Assembly (NCBI GenBank): GCA_013426755.1
Contig: AP019861.1
Location: forward strand, 421,067 to 485,066
Source of the DNA: Spirochaetota bacterium
GTDB taxonomy: Bacteria; Spirochaetota; UBA12135; COTS27
DNA length: 64,000 bases
Reading direction: 5' to 3'
Shown: positions 39,498 to 49,551 of the stretch, piece by piece
How positions within the stretch are numbered: position 1 is the first letter of the stretch
Layout of the letters: each line of letters opens with the position of its first letter
Position numbers and translations under genes: made by a program
Notes under the pieces: model-generated
Seen by the model: only the letters and a program-made list of their open reading frames with translations
Told to the model about the DNA's origin: nothing
The model's database searches: none

Positions 39498-40871
39498 TTA
39501 GAAGGTTTTTGTGATAAAATTGCCGTCTGTGCACTCTATCAATGCTGTTCCTAAGAGAGCATTACATTTATTAAGAGTTCCTTTGATAAAAGAAGGTGTA
39601 GTGGCGTCATTATAACTGTTAACATAGAGCGAGTATTTAATGTTAGGGTAATTATTGGGGGAAACTGCCAATGGGTCTGGATATTCGAGTACGAGAGAGA
39701 AGTTTGTTTTTGTAATCGTTGTTTCAACGGTGCAAGAAGCACTGTACATGGTTGTGGTAGCAAAATCTTCAAAGTAAGAACATTCACTTTGATTTTTGTC
39801 GGTGATGACTACGAGTTCAGTCTCATTGACTCTATTATGAGGGGTGTAGAAAATGTCGAATGTTCTATTATTGTTGGCTGAGTTATAAGAGAGATTTATT
39901 CCTTTAATGTTGAGATTGGCAAGTGACGTGCCTGTGAATGCTGTTAAGTGATTGTCGATGTACCAATTTCCATCAAACCAATATTTAAGTTCTTCACGTT
40001 CATAGTAGTTCCACGGTCCTATAGGGGTTTCTAATTTGTAACGATTGTTAGCGCGGGTATTTTTAGAAAAATCACTTCTAGAGGAGCTAATGATTTGGTT
40101 ATTAGGAATGAGAGTATCATTGAAAATGGTTGCATATCCTATGACAATGCCATTATCTTTTAACGAGTTAATGCGTGCTAGGCACGAAGTATTGATACTT
40201 TGAATGTTAATGGGAGTTCTAAAGTCATCTATAATGATACCGCTGTCTGTGATTAAAGATATATTGCACTCTTCATTTCCTGTGGGAGATTTTAAAAATT
40301 CATTAAACCAAATTAAAAAATCATTTTTAATCTCTATGAGTTCGATATAGCGATGATTTTCACCGCCATTAAATATGAAGACAAGAAGTTCTTTATTGTT
40401 GCTGGTGGTGCAGAGTGCGGTATAACTGGTGATGTTATCATTTGCGGTTATATTTAGGTCTGCGAGGCTGATACTGATAAGCGTTAATTTTATGTTATTT
40501 AATACATTGGTACTGAGCACGTCAAATAAATGAGTGGGTGGTGGAGTACTTGGTTCAATGATTTTAGTATGTTCTTCGCAGGTTTCTAGTGTGAGCGTAT
40601 TTTTTATGCTTAGGTCTTCAAAATTAATAACATCGATGCGGTTATCGGCTATAGTAACAATGTCGTAATTGGCACTCGTGAGCCCAAGTTTATTTGGGCG
40701 TATTTCACTAATATCTGTGGAAACGAAAGTTCCTCTAAGTGGGCTCGTTGCTAATGCATGACTGGTGCTATTACCTGCACTGCAGTCAATGAGGAAAGAA
40801 CTTGTTAGCAAGGCAAGTACAATAGCAGTCAATCTATGGCGAGCCAGTCTGTTTATAATCATAGGTTTCAT
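39498..40871 (-). CDS. Surface lipoprotein, long paralogue A1
   Basis: 457 residues; function unknown. Lipobox FLIDC (Cys30). It shares the order of motifs of all eight family members in 39-52 kb: G-TFVS near residue 45, a C-EE/TEYS cysteine motif, Y-ALC, a RYIEL/ITEF strand and a second Cys region (CNISL). The long members add a C-terminal half with IGPWNYYERE..FDGNWYIDNHLTAF and an NIKYSLY..GTLNKC ending. Even numbers of mature cysteines suggest disulfides in the periplasm or on the surface. It is the most diverged of the long forms. Confidence 0.7.
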   Translation of the reverse strand: MKPMIINRLARHRLTAIVLALLTSSFLIDCSAGNSTSHALATSPLRGTFVSTDISEIRPNKLGLTSANYDIVTIADNRIDVINFEDLSIKNTLTLETCEEHTKIIEPSTPPPTHLFDVLSTNVLNNIKLTLISISLADLNITANDNITSYTALCTTSNNKELLVFIFNGGENHRYIELIEIKNDFLIWFNEFLKSPTGNEECNISLITDSGIIIDDFRTPINIQSINTSCLARINSLKDNGIVIGYATIFNDTLIPNNQIISSSRSDFSKNTRANNRYKLETPIGPWNYYEREELKYWFDGNWYIDNHLTAFTGTSLANLNIKGINLSYNSANNNRTFDIFYTPHNRVNETELVVITDKNQSECSYFEDFATTTMYSASCTVETTITKTNFSLVLEYPDPLAVSPNNYPNIKYSLYVNSYNDATTPSFIKGTLNKCNALLGTALIECTDGNFITKTF

Positions 40872-40984
40872 ATACGGTTAAAGTTTAATAATATTAAATA
40901 ACATTGAATAATACTAAATAACATTGGAATTTATAAAAGCAATGACAATTAGCTACCGTTATCTACTGTTAATTCGTTTGATAT

Positions 40985-41825
40985 GATTCAATCTGTGTTG
41001 TTCTGCGTTCATCTGTGTTTATCTGCGGTTTATTCCCTGCATGAAATTTAGTCTGCGTTGCTCTGTGGTTAGTTTATCTCATAAAATCTAATCTGCGCTC
41101 ATCGGTTAGTTTATCTCATAGAATCCAATCTGCGTTCATCTGTGTTTATCTGTGGTTCATTCCTTGCATGAAATTTAATCTGCGTTTATCTGCGGTTAAT
41201 TTCTTTTATATAACTCAATCTGCGTTTATCTGTGTTTATCTGCGGTTTATTCCCTGCATGAAATTTAGTCTGCGTTCATCTGCGGTTAATTTCTTTCATA
41301 TAACTCAATCTGCGTTTATCTGTGTTTATCTGCGGTTTATTCCCTGCATGAAATTTAATCTGCGTTTATCTGCGGTTAGTTTATCTCATAGAATCCAATC
41401 TGCGTTCATCTGCGGTTAGTTTATCTCATAAAATCTAATCTGCGTTTATCTGCGTTCATCTGTGGTTCATTCCTTCCACGAAATTTAGTCTGCGTTTATC
41501 TGCGGTTAATTTCTTTTATATAACTCAATCTGCGTTTATCTGTGTTTATCTGCGGTTCATTCCCTGCATGAAATTTAGTCTGCGTTTATCTGTGTTTATC
41601 TGCGGTTTATTCCCTGCATGAAATTTAATCTGCGTTCATCTGCGGTTAATCTCTATTCTGAAATTTAATCTGCGTTCATCTGCGGTTAGTTTATCTCATA
41701 AAATCCAATCTGCGTTCATCTGTGTTTATCTGTGGTTCATTCCCTGCATGAAATTCAATCTGCGTTGTTCTGCGGTTAGTTCCTTTCATATAACTCAATC
41801 TGCGGTTAATCTATATTTAATCTGT
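40985..41825 (+). repeat. Dispersed phrase-repeat block 3 (AATCTGCGTTCATCTG orientation)
   Basis: ~840 bp of the dispersed phrase repeats with links of the type TTCATTCCCTGCATGAAATT and TTTATCTCATAAAATC. It abuts the 3' end of the truncated lipoprotein gene at 41856. Block 4 beyond that gene is in the opposite orientation. Confidence 0.85.
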
Positions 41826-41855
41826 GGGCTCAATGATAGATTCTGCGGTAGAACG

Positions 41856-42617
41856 TTAGGGCATAACTGCATCATTGAAGAGGATAGCATATTCTGCGAA
41901 TGATCTTTTATAAATAAATTTCTTAATGATATTTAAACATTGGCTATCAAAATCTTTAATACCAATGGGCTGGTCAGTCATATCTATGATAGTGCTATCA
42001 CTTCTAAGAAAATACTTATTACAAGCTGTGTTAGCAGGGTGAAAGAGTAATGTATTGATAATGGGTATGAAATTTTTCTTAAATTGTATTATTTCAATGT
42101 AACGATATTTATCGAGGTGGAGTATTAAGAAAAGCAATTCACGGTCGCTGGTGGTATTACAAAAGGCTATATAACTAAAGGGAGTTTCGGTAGCACTGGC
42201 TAGGGCATTTCTGATGTCGTAAGAAAATTTTACATCAATAAGCATGATTTTAAGATTGCTCAGTACTTCGTTATGGAGTAGATCAAATACGGTAGTCGGC
42301 GGAAGAACAGGTTCTGTGGGGAGGAGTGATAGGTTTGTTTTAGAATATTCTCTGCATGAAGTGATGTCTGAAATGCGTTGTGTGGCTTGACTTTCTAGAT
42401 TAGTCAATTCAATGCTACTTATGTCAATATTTAGAGCGTCATAATTGAATTTTGCTGATCCAAAATTCTGTGGTAGGTCTTCACTGATAGTTAAAGAGAC
42501 AAAATTTCCCCTAATAGGGTTATGAATAAGTCCCTCGCTAACATTCGCTGTATTGCAATTAATAAGCACAGTAGAGACAAACAGTGTTATTAAGACATTG
42601 AGGATAATTTTTTTCAT
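41856..42617 (-). CDS. Surface lipoprotein, truncated paralogue A2
   Basis: 253 residues; lipobox VLINC (Cys21). It aligns with the N-terminal halves of its 439-458-residue relatives (NPIRGNFVSLTISED near residue 35, DITSCREYS, YIAFCNTTSDRELLFL, YRYIEIIQFKKNF). It ends at SFAEYAILFNDAVMP, where the others continue for ~200 more residues. The stop lies ~30 bp from repeat block 3, so the 3' half seems to have been lost to the repeat block. It may still make a stable lipoprotein, since the short relatives are ~300 residues. Confidence 0.65.
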   Translation of the reverse strand: MKKIILNVLITLFVSTVLINCNTANVSEGLIHNPIRGNFVSLTISEDLPQNFGSAKFNYDALNIDISSIELTNLESQATQRISDITSCREYSKTNLSLLPTEPVLPPTTVFDLLHNEVLSNLKIMLIDVKFSYDIRNALASATETPFSYIAFCNTTSDRELLFLILHLDKYRYIEIIQFKKNFIPIINTLLFHPANTACNKYFLRSDSTIIDMTDQPIGIKDFDSQCLNIIKKFIYKRSFAEYAILFNDAVMP

Positions 42618-42721
42618 AATACTTTATTTAATCGTGATTGTCCGTAGTGGCTTTTCTTAGATAAAAATATTTACTTAGGAAATATAACATGGATTTTAGC
42701 ATATGGATTTAAGATTTAAGG

Positions 42722-43870
42722 CAGTAGTTTTTTGCCACAGATGAACGCAGATTGGATTTTATAGGAGAAACTAACCGCAGAGCAACGCAGATTAAATTTC
42801 ATGGAAGGAATGAACCGCAGATAAACACAGATAAACGCAGATTGGATTTTATGAGATAAACTAACCGCAGAGCAACGCAGATTAAATTTCATGGAAGGAA
42901 TGAACCACAGATAAACGCAGATGAACGCAGATTGAGTTAGATGAAAGGGACTAACCGCAGAGCAATGCAGATTAAATTTCATGGAAGAAATGAACCGCAG
43001 ATAAACACAGATGAACGCAGATTGGATTTTATAGGAGAAACTAACCGCAGAACAACGTAGATTAAATTTCATGGAGGAAATGAACCGCAGATAAACACAG
43101 ATGAACGCAGATTGGATTTTATAGGAGAAACTAACTGCAGAGCAACTTAGATTAAATTTCATGGAAAGAATGAACCACAGATAAACACAGATAAACGCAG
43201 ATTGAATTTTATGAGATAAACTAACCACAGATAAACGCAGATAAACACAGATTGAGTTTCAGAAAGGGACTAACCGCAGATAAACACAGATGAACGCAGA
43301 TTGAGTCACATGAAAGGGACTGATCGCAGAGCAATGCAGATTAAATTTCATGGAAGGAATGAACCGCAGATAAACACAGATTTTAATCACACAATTAACC
43401 ACAGATTAAATACAGATTAACCGCAGATAAACACAGATAAACGCAGATTGAGTCACATGAAAGGGACTGATCGCAGAGCAACGCAGATTAAATTTCATGC
43501 AGGGAATGAACCGCAGATAAACACAGATTTTAATCACACAATTAACCACAGATTAAATACAGATTAACCGCAGATGAACGCAGATAAACGCAGATGAACG
43601 CAGATTGGATTTTATAGGAGGAACTAACCGCAGAACAACGTAGATTAAATTTCATGGAGGAAATGAACCGCAGATAAACACAGATAAACGCGGATTGAAT
43701 TTTATGAGATAAACTAACCACAGATGAACGCAGATAAACACAGATTGAGTTTCAGAAAGGGACTAACCGCAGATAAACACAGATAAACGCAGATTGGATT
43801 CTATGAGATAAACTAACCGCAGATAAACACAGATGAACGCAGATTAGATTATATTCAATGAATTAACTGC
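42722..43870 (-). repeat. Dispersed phrase-repeat block 4 (ACCGCAGATAAACAC orientation)
   Basis: ~1.15 kb of phrase repeats. Links (GGATTTTATAGGAGAAACTA, AATTTCATGGAAGGAATGAA) are the complements of those in block 3. A 170-residue frame on the minus strand simply translates the repeat and is not a gene. Internal segmental duplication is visible: 43280-43430 resembles 43440-43580. Confidence 0.85.
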
Positions 43871-43913
43871 ACAGAGATGAACGTAGACGAGGAGCAGATT
43901 ATTCGCTGTTAAG

Positions 43914-43942
43914 TATTGCCCCACAGAGAGTGTGAGGCAATA
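43914..43942. terminator. Stem-loop TATTGCC...GGCAATA
   Basis: TATTGCC (43914-43920) pairs with GGCAATA, with an inner CACA/TGTG stem. It separates repeat block 4 from the lipoprotein gene at 44084. Confidence 0.5.
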
Positions 43943-44000
43943 TGATTACTTATTTTTGGTGATTGGGTTAAGGCACTGAGAGTCCGGTGTCCGCTTGTTC

Positions 44001-44067
44001 TTAGGATAGAATACAGATTTTACTACTACGTAGCAGTCATCGTTATAGCTCTGTTATTCTATCCTAA
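44001..44067 (-). terminator. Long inverted repeat downstream of lipoprotein A3
   Basis: TTAGGATAGAATA (44001-44013) pairs perfectly over 13 bases with TATTCTATCCTAA (44055-44067), continued by CAGA/TCTG past one bulge. The loop holds a near-palindrome around CTACGTAG. It lies ~17 bases beyond the stop of the minus-strand gene and fits a terminator, without a marked U-run. Confidence 0.6.
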
Positions 44068-44083
44068 AATGCTTCTAGATCAG

Positions 44084-45460
44084 TTAGTTGCTAGGTCCCT
44101 TTGTATTAGAGTCTCCGTCGCGGCAATCAATAAGAGGAGTTCCTGGTACTATACCGGTAAGGTCATCACAATTGTTAAGAATCCCTCTTATGGTAAAAGC
44201 ACTTCCTGAGGATCTAAAATAGAGTGAATACTTAAGATTAGGAAATGGATTAGGATCGGCGCTGGGATCGTTAGCAATTGGAACTTCGAAGACAATCGAG
44301 AAGTTTGTTTCAATGTCATTGGGCGAGATTGTACATGAAATGCTGTAAAGCCCAGTCGTTGCGAAATCTTTAATATTTTGGCATTGTGTTTGATTGTTAT
44401 CGATAATAGCCAAGCGAACAATTTCGCTTTCAGAATTAGGTGTAATGCCCTGGAAAATATTAAAGATTTTTGACGTACTATTTACATATAATCCCCTAAT
44501 ATATTCACTTTCAATGGGTGTATTCACGAAGGCTGTCTTGTAATCATCAATATGCCAGCGGCCATTAAAGGTTTCTTCTAGATTATAGGTCCAAGGTCCG
44601 ATACTACTGCCTATTCGATAAAAATTATTGACTGGATCACTCACCGTGGTGAATGTTCTATCTTGTGATCCTGCTATGTTATTTGAACTGAGCTGGTCAT
44701 TAAAGATAGTTGCGTAACCGGTGAACTCTCCATTTCTATAAGCGGTCAGTAAGGCAGCTGTGCAAGCTTCATTTAAGTTCATGATGCTAATGGGTTGATC
44801 GTTGGCGTCGAGAATAACACTGTCTGCTCTGACCGAATATGTGCTGCAGGCTTGGAATGGGGGCGTTTGGAGGAGCCTATTGAGACCGGGTACGAAATTG
44901 GTCTCAAATTCGGTGATTTCAATGTACCGATAAGCGTCATTGCCGATACGAAGCGCGAAGAGCAGGTATTCTTTTTGGCTTAGCGAATCACACAAGGCGA
45001 CGTAGCTATTGGCATTGCTATTAGCATTGGTAAAGGGCGTTGCTATATCAGAAAAACTTAGATTGATAAGCGCTGCTTTTGCATTGTCTAGAATGTTAGT
45101 ATTGAGGAGGTCGAGAATACTATTGGGGACGGGTTCTCTTCCAGCTGCGATAGTATCTGAGTATTCTGTACAGGAGGTAATATCTGAAATTACCCTATTA
45201 TCTAGATTTTCTAGATTGAGCATTTCAATGATACCATTTGCGTTGATCGTCGTAGCGTCATAATTGATATTAGCGGCTCCCAGAATTGCTGGGGTATCGT
45301 CACTAATGTTAAGCGATACAAATGTCCCATTAAATGGATTATTGCCAAATACTATTTCTGTATCTGAATCACTTGGCATACAACTGTTAAGTAGCGCACA
45401 AGTAAAAGCAAGTACGATAAAGATCGTACCACGTAAATACTGTTTCATACTAAGTCTCAT
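44084..45460 (-). CDS. Surface lipoprotein, long paralogue A3
   Basis: 458 residues; lipobox LLNSC (Cys27); Met5 is an alternative start. It is almost identical to the next gene over residues ~40-260 (from NPFNGTFVSLNISDD through DITSCTEYSDTIAAG to GYATIFNDQ), including silent sites. The N-terminal 40 residues and the last 150 differ. The C-terminal half has IGPWTYNLEETFNGRWHIDDYKTAF, TQCQNIKDFATTGLYSISC and the FPNLKYSLY..RGILNNCDD ending. Function unknown. A tandem duplicate kept alike in the middle suggests recent duplication or gene conversion. Confidence 0.72.
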   Translation of the reverse strand: MRLSMKQYLRGTIFIVLAFTCALLNSCMPSDSDTEIVFGNNPFNGTFVSLNISDDTPAILGAANINYDATTINANGIIEMLNLENLDNRVISDITSCTEYSDTIAAGREPVPNSILDLLNTNILDNAKAALINLSFSDIATPFTNANSNANSYVALCDSLSQKEYLLFALRIGNDAYRYIEITEFETNFVPGLNRLLQTPPFQACSTYSVRADSVILDANDQPISIMNLNEACTAALLTAYRNGEFTGYATIFNDQLSSNNIAGSQDRTFTTVSDPVNNFYRIGSSIGPWTYNLEETFNGRWHIDDYKTAFVNTPIESEYIRGLYVNSTSKIFNIFQGITPNSESEIVRLAIIDNNQTQCQNIKDFATTGLYSISCTISPNDIETNFSIVFEVPIANDPSADPNPFPNLKYSLYFRSSGSAFTIRGILNNCDDLTGIVPGTPLIDCRDGDSNTKGPSN

Positions 45461-45791
45461 ATGTTACTTTATACAAGTTTAAAATGAATTATGAATTGAA
45501 ATTAGGCTTAAAACCGCATGCCGTTAAAATATTCTAACATGAAGATAAAAAGTTTTATAAATAGTGATGATTTTAGAGGCGATTTCAATAGATGCATTTT
45601 TTAGTAGAAGTTCTAGGGGTTCGGCTGTCGATTAACGTAATATTTTATCAATGTTGGTTAGAACTTATACGGTAATACTTTAATCAGAATGGTCTCAGTT
45701 TTTAAAGAGATTGTCATTGATATTAAAGCAGAAGTGATACTACCACGTATTTTTCTTGAGCAAAACAGTTCTAGATCAGTTAGTTGCTAGG
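45461..45791. other. Intergenic region duplicated with the lipoprotein genes
   Basis: No gene. It resembles 47200-47480 in order and sequence (TTTATACGGTAATA and GGTCTCAGTTTTTAA segments shared), so the gene and its upstream region were duplicated together. Confidence 0.6.
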
Positions 45792-47111
45792 TCACTTTGT
45801 ATCAGGGTTTCCGTCATCGCAAGGTTCAGGTCCTGGTGGAACGAAAGGGCTGCTCTTAATGCCATCACAATTGTTAAGAATCCCTCTTATGGTAAAAGAA
45901 CTTCCTGAGGATTTGAAATAGAGTGAATATTTGAGATTAGGAAATGGATTGGGATTAGGGTCGTTGGCAGCTGGGACTTCGAGGACAATCGAGAAATTTG
46001 TTTCAATGTTATTGGGTGAGATTGTACATGAAACGCTGTAAAGCCCGGTCGTTGCGAAATCTCTAATATTTTGGCATTCTGTTTGATCGCCTTCGACAAT
46101 AGCCAGGAGAGTAACAAAGCCTGGTCCAGATTCAGTTGGGATGGCATGGAAAATCTGAAAGAAATTCAACGTACTATTATTTATAACTAAACCTCTAATA
46201 TCTTCATTTTCAATGGGTGTATTCACGAAGGCTGTCTGATAGTCATCAATATACCAGCGGGCATTAAAGGTTTCTCCTATATTGTAATTCCAAGGTCCGA
46301 TACTACTGCCTATTCGATAAAAATTATTGCCTGAATCACTTACTATGTTATTTGAACTGATCTGGTCATTAAAGATAGTTGCGTAACCGGTGAACTCTCC
46401 ATTTCTATAAGCGGTCAGTAAGGTAGTTGTGCAAGCTTCATTTAAGTCCATGATGCTAATAGGTTGATTGGTGGCGTCGAGAATGACACTGTCTGCTCTG
46501 ACCGAATACGTACGGCAGGCTTGGAATGGGGGCGTTTGGAGGAGCCTATTGAGACCGGGTACGAAATTGGTCTCAAATTCGGTTATTTCAATGTACCGAT
46601 AGGCGTCATTGCCGATACGAAGTGTGAAGAGCAGGTATTCTTTTTGGCTTAGCGAATCGCATAAGGCGACGTAGCTATTGGCATTGCTATTAGCATTGGT
46701 AAAGGGCGTTGCTATATCAGAAAAACTTAGATTGATAAGCGCTGCTTTTGCATTGTCTAGAATGTTGGTATTGAGGAGGTCGAGAATACTATTGGGGACG
46801 GGTTCTCTTCCAGCTGCGATGGTATCTGAATATTCTGTACAGGAGGTAATATCTGAAATTACCCTATTATCCAGGTTTTCTAGATTGAGCATTTCAATGA
46901 TACCATTTGCGTTGATCGTCGTAGCGTCATAATTGATATTAGCGGCTCCCAGAACTGGCGAGGTATCGTCACTAATATTAAGCGATATAAAAGTCCCATT
47001 AAATGGATTATCGCCAAGTACCATTTTGTCAGTAGTCGTCGTACAACTGTTAAGTAGCACACAGCTAAAAGCAAGTACGATAAAGATCGTACTACGTAAA
47101 CATTGTTTCAT
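45792..47111 (-). CDS. Surface lipoprotein, long paralogue A4
   Basis: 439 residues; lipobox LLNSC (Cys23). Near-duplicate of A3 as described there. It differs by short deletions around residue 275 (the part A3 has between IFNDQL and NNFYRIGSSIGPWTY is shorter here) and in the C-terminus (DGIKSSPFVPPGPEPCDDGNP). Eight or more mature cysteines are shared with A3. Function unknown. Confidence 0.72.
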   Translation of the reverse strand: MKQCLRSTIFIVLAFSCVLLNSCTTTTDKMVLGDNPFNGTFISLNISDDTSPVLGAANINYDATTINANGIIEMLNLENLDNRVISDITSCTEYSDTIAAGREPVPNSILDLLNTNILDNAKAALINLSFSDIATPFTNANSNANSYVALCDSLSQKEYLLFTLRIGNDAYRYIEITEFETNFVPGLNRLLQTPPFQACRTYSVRADSVILDATNQPISIMDLNEACTTTLLTAYRNGEFTGYATIFNDQISSNNIVSDSGNNFYRIGSSIGPWNYNIGETFNARWYIDDYQTAFVNTPIENEDIRGLVINNSTLNFFQIFHAIPTESGPGFVTLLAIVEGDQTECQNIRDFATTGLYSVSCTISPNNIETNFSIVLEVPAANDPNPNPFPNLKYSLYFKSSGSSFTIRGILNNCDGIKSSPFVPPGPEPCDDGNPDTK

Positions 47112-47574
47112 ATTTAAGTCTCTTATATTATTATATACAAGTTAAAAGGTGTATATTATTTAAAAATAATGAAAAGTTATAGATTAAAAGTTATGGATTA
47201 AATGTTATAGATTAAAGCAAATTATAAGTTGAAATTGAACTTAAAACAACGCAAGGTTGAAATATTCTACCATTAATAAAAAACTCTGTGAATATCATAA
47301 GTAGTGATAATTTGATAAACAGCAATAATTTTAAGATTGATTTCAATAGGTACTGTTGTTAGGCAGATTCACTATCGGTTAACGCAATGTTTTGCCAATA
47401 CTAATCACGGTTTATACGGTAATATTGATCGAAGCGGTCTCAGTTTTTTAAGAAATTGAGATTAATTTATGAATAAAAACTCTGTGAATATTATAAGTAG
47501 CGATAATTTTAGAATTGATTTCAATATTTTAGAATTGATTTCAATAAGTGCTGTATTTAGAGTGATCTGCTATT
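47112..47574. other. Intergenic region, duplicated copy
   Basis: No gene. It contains short local repeats (ATAGATTAAA, and TTTTAGAATTGATTTCAATA twice at 47500-47545) and the sequence shared with 45461-45791. Confidence 0.5.
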
Positions 47575-48486
47575 TCAATTAGATAAATTTAAAAGGGCTC
47601 CGAATAGCCATTCTACGGATTGGCTTAGTACGGGATCGTATTCTTTGTCTCCGCGAATAATTTTTGCTCTAATATGAAGAGCACAAGGCCAAAAATTCTC
47701 CTTAAAAAAGACATTCTGGTCAGGATTAGCCTCGATTTTTAAGGCTGTGGGAGTATTGGGTTTGACGGAGAGCTGCATCTCTGTTAAGGTAAAATCTTCA
47801 CAAGGATTATTGCCTAATTGATCTCGTGAAGCAAATAGCTCACTAAACTTTTCATCAATGCGAATGACTTCTGCGGCTCTAAATATATTGACTCTAATCG
47901 TATACAGTACAATAGAAGATTGCTCTGATGTTTCACAAATTATGAACTGTGATAAATAGGAAGCTTCGTCGTCAGGAAAGAGGTTATTGTCTCGAAAAGT
48001 GTTGTCAATCATTAAGATTTCAGAGTTATGGTGCGCCGAAGCTAAGGGTATAAATATACGCGCGTCAATAAACGTATAAGGTGTTTGGTCTACTTGAAGT
48101 GCATTTAGGTCTATCAGCAAAGCAGGGTCATTGTTTAGCTGTGAAATAAAAAATTTGGGATTTTCAGAACGAATGGTAATAAATTCATTAAAACTATAAG
48201 ATGTGCAGTTTTGGGCTGTGATAGGAAGGACAAACATTTCTTTTGCATTGGAATGACTGGTGAGGACGACTTCACCAGGTCTAATGATGATGTTGTCATA
48301 ATTATCTGTTGGATCGTACTCGATAAATGAAATGGGACCGAGAGTTCCGCTGAAAATGGCAAATCTACCTAAGAAATGATCCCCTGGACTTACCGAAGAA
48401 GCTACTGTAATAGCGTTATTACAATTAAGTAAAGTCAGAGTTGCTAAGGTTATCGTGATCTTGACTATTAACGATGAGCTGCTCAT
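47575..48486 (-). CDS. Surface lipoprotein, short paralogue B1
   Basis: 303 residues; lipobox TLLNC (Cys22). Short form of the family: LGRFAIFSG near residue 42, a NCTSYSFNEF cysteine motif, QFIICETSEQSS, RVNIFRAAEVIRIDEKF and NPCEDFTLTEMQLSVKPNTPTALK. It lacks the GPWNY/GRWHIDD half of the long forms. Its ATG overlaps the stop of the upstream gene (ATGA at 48483-48486), so the two are co-translated. Function unknown. Confidence 0.68.
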   Translation of the reverse strand: MSSSSLIVKITITLATLTLLNCNNAITVASSVSPGDHFLGRFAIFSGTLGPISFIEYDPTDNYDNIIIRPGEVVLTSHSNAKEMFVLPITAQNCTSYSFNEFITIRSENPKFFISQLNNDPALLIDLNALQVDQTPYTFIDARIFIPLASAHHNSEILMIDNTFRDNNLFPDDEASYLSQFIICETSEQSSIVLYTIRVNIFRAAEVIRIDEKFSELFASRDQLGNNPCEDFTLTEMQLSVKPNTPTALKIEANPDQNVFFKENFWPCALHIRAKIIRGDKEYDPVLSQSVEWLFGALLNLSN

Positions 48487-49388
48487 GGTTTTTTTAGTGC
48501 CCCACCAATGCTCACAAGTCTGTCAATATGCGTGCTAAAAGAAGGGTCTTTCAGTACTAGTTTCAAACATGGAACAAGTGTCCTGAGACTTATAGTTTTA
48601 CCTGGCTTAGCGGTTATAGTAAGGCCAGTTGCCGTGAAATTATCACTACAATGCATTGTTCCGCTACCCGCCTCAGCTAGGTTATAAAAATCATCTCGGT
48701 TTAATTGGAAATCTTTACTAAAACGCACTATTTCTGTGAAATAGAATGGGCCTAGCTTTATAGAAAGAAACGCATATGAAGAGGTCTGGTGGGGTTCGCT
48801 CGTGCTCATAGCCTCGTTACAAACGGCGACATAAGTTGTGACCGTTTCAGTAGTCCTGAGGAAAATAGCAGCAGTCATTAAATTGCGTTTTAACGCTTCG
48901 GTGGCTTCTATCCATGAAATGATTAGATAAGCCGCTCTAAAATCACCGCCTGTGAGCGCATTTTCATTGCTACCCTTAAAATTAGCAATATCAATATTCA
49001 CGTACTCTCCCCTTTCACTTTTATCGATAACATCGTCTCGGACGAATATTTCAAATGGCTCAGCGCTGTATTCGGTGCAGTTATCAGGACTCAGTGAAAC
49101 TGTGACCTCAGGTTTACCGGTCGCTGTTTCCATTAGAACGATAGCATTGCTGTCAAAGGTAAGCGTCGTGTAATCGTTTGTCGCGTCTATGCTTCCTAGT
49201 GCAAAACGGGAGTCTAATAGTCCCGTGTTGGTAGTCAAAACGAACGTGCCGTGTAGAACATTTTCATCGATGTTCGTATTGGTGGTAGAACTCGCACAAT
49301 TAAACAAAAAAAACACTACCGCAAGGCTTATAATACTTTGCTGGGCAATGCTTCCTAGTTTAGTAATTGTCATTATAGATGATCTCAT
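48483..49388 (-). CDS. Surface lipoprotein, short paralogue B2
   Basis: 301 residues; lipobox FLFNC (Cys31), with Met6 a possible alternative start. Motifs are LHGTFVLTTNTG, DNCTEYSAEPFEIFV, TTYVAVCNEAMSTSEPHQTS, SYAFLSIKLGPFYFTEIVRF and CSDNFTATGLTITAKPGKTI. It is the upstream member of a two-gene coupled pair with B1 (4-base overlap). Function unknown. It is closest to B3 and B4. Confidence 0.7.
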   Translation of the reverse strand: MRSSIMTITKLGSIAQQSIISLAVVFFLFNCASSTTNTNIDENVLHGTFVLTTNTGLLDSRFALGSIDATNDYTTLTFDSNAIVLMETATGKPEVTVSLSPDNCTEYSAEPFEIFVRDDVIDKSERGEYVNIDIANFKGSNENALTGGDFRAAYLIISWIEATEALKRNLMTAAIFLRTTETVTTYVAVCNEAMSTSEPHQTSSYAFLSIKLGPFYFTEIVRFSKDFQLNRDDFYNLAEAGSGTMHCSDNFTATGLTITAKPGKTISLRTLVPCLKLVLKDPSFSTHIDRLVSIGGALKKP

Positions 49389-49497
49389 TACGGGGACCTT
49401 ATACGAATATTATATGAATCTTACTATAACTCTAAGAATCTTACTATAACTCTAAGAGTGATCTACACAAATATCATATAAATTGTCATAGCACCTA

Positions 49498-49551
49498 GAA
49501 CAATCCACATGGGGAGTCAAAGTCTTATAGAGACCTAACGTTGGATTGTTC
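49498..49551 (-). terminator. Inverted repeat overlapping the stop of lipoprotein B3
   Basis: GAACAATCCA (49498-49507) pairs perfectly with TGGATTGTTC (49542-49551). One arm lies inside the last codons of the minus-strand gene, so the transcript's stop codon falls within the loop region. Confidence 0.5.

Noticed and set aside
44795..44983. Frames opposite the lipoprotein genes (44795-45482, 46464-47145)
   Set aside because: They are conserved only because the two sense genes are near-identical; no signal, motif or ribosome site is seen.
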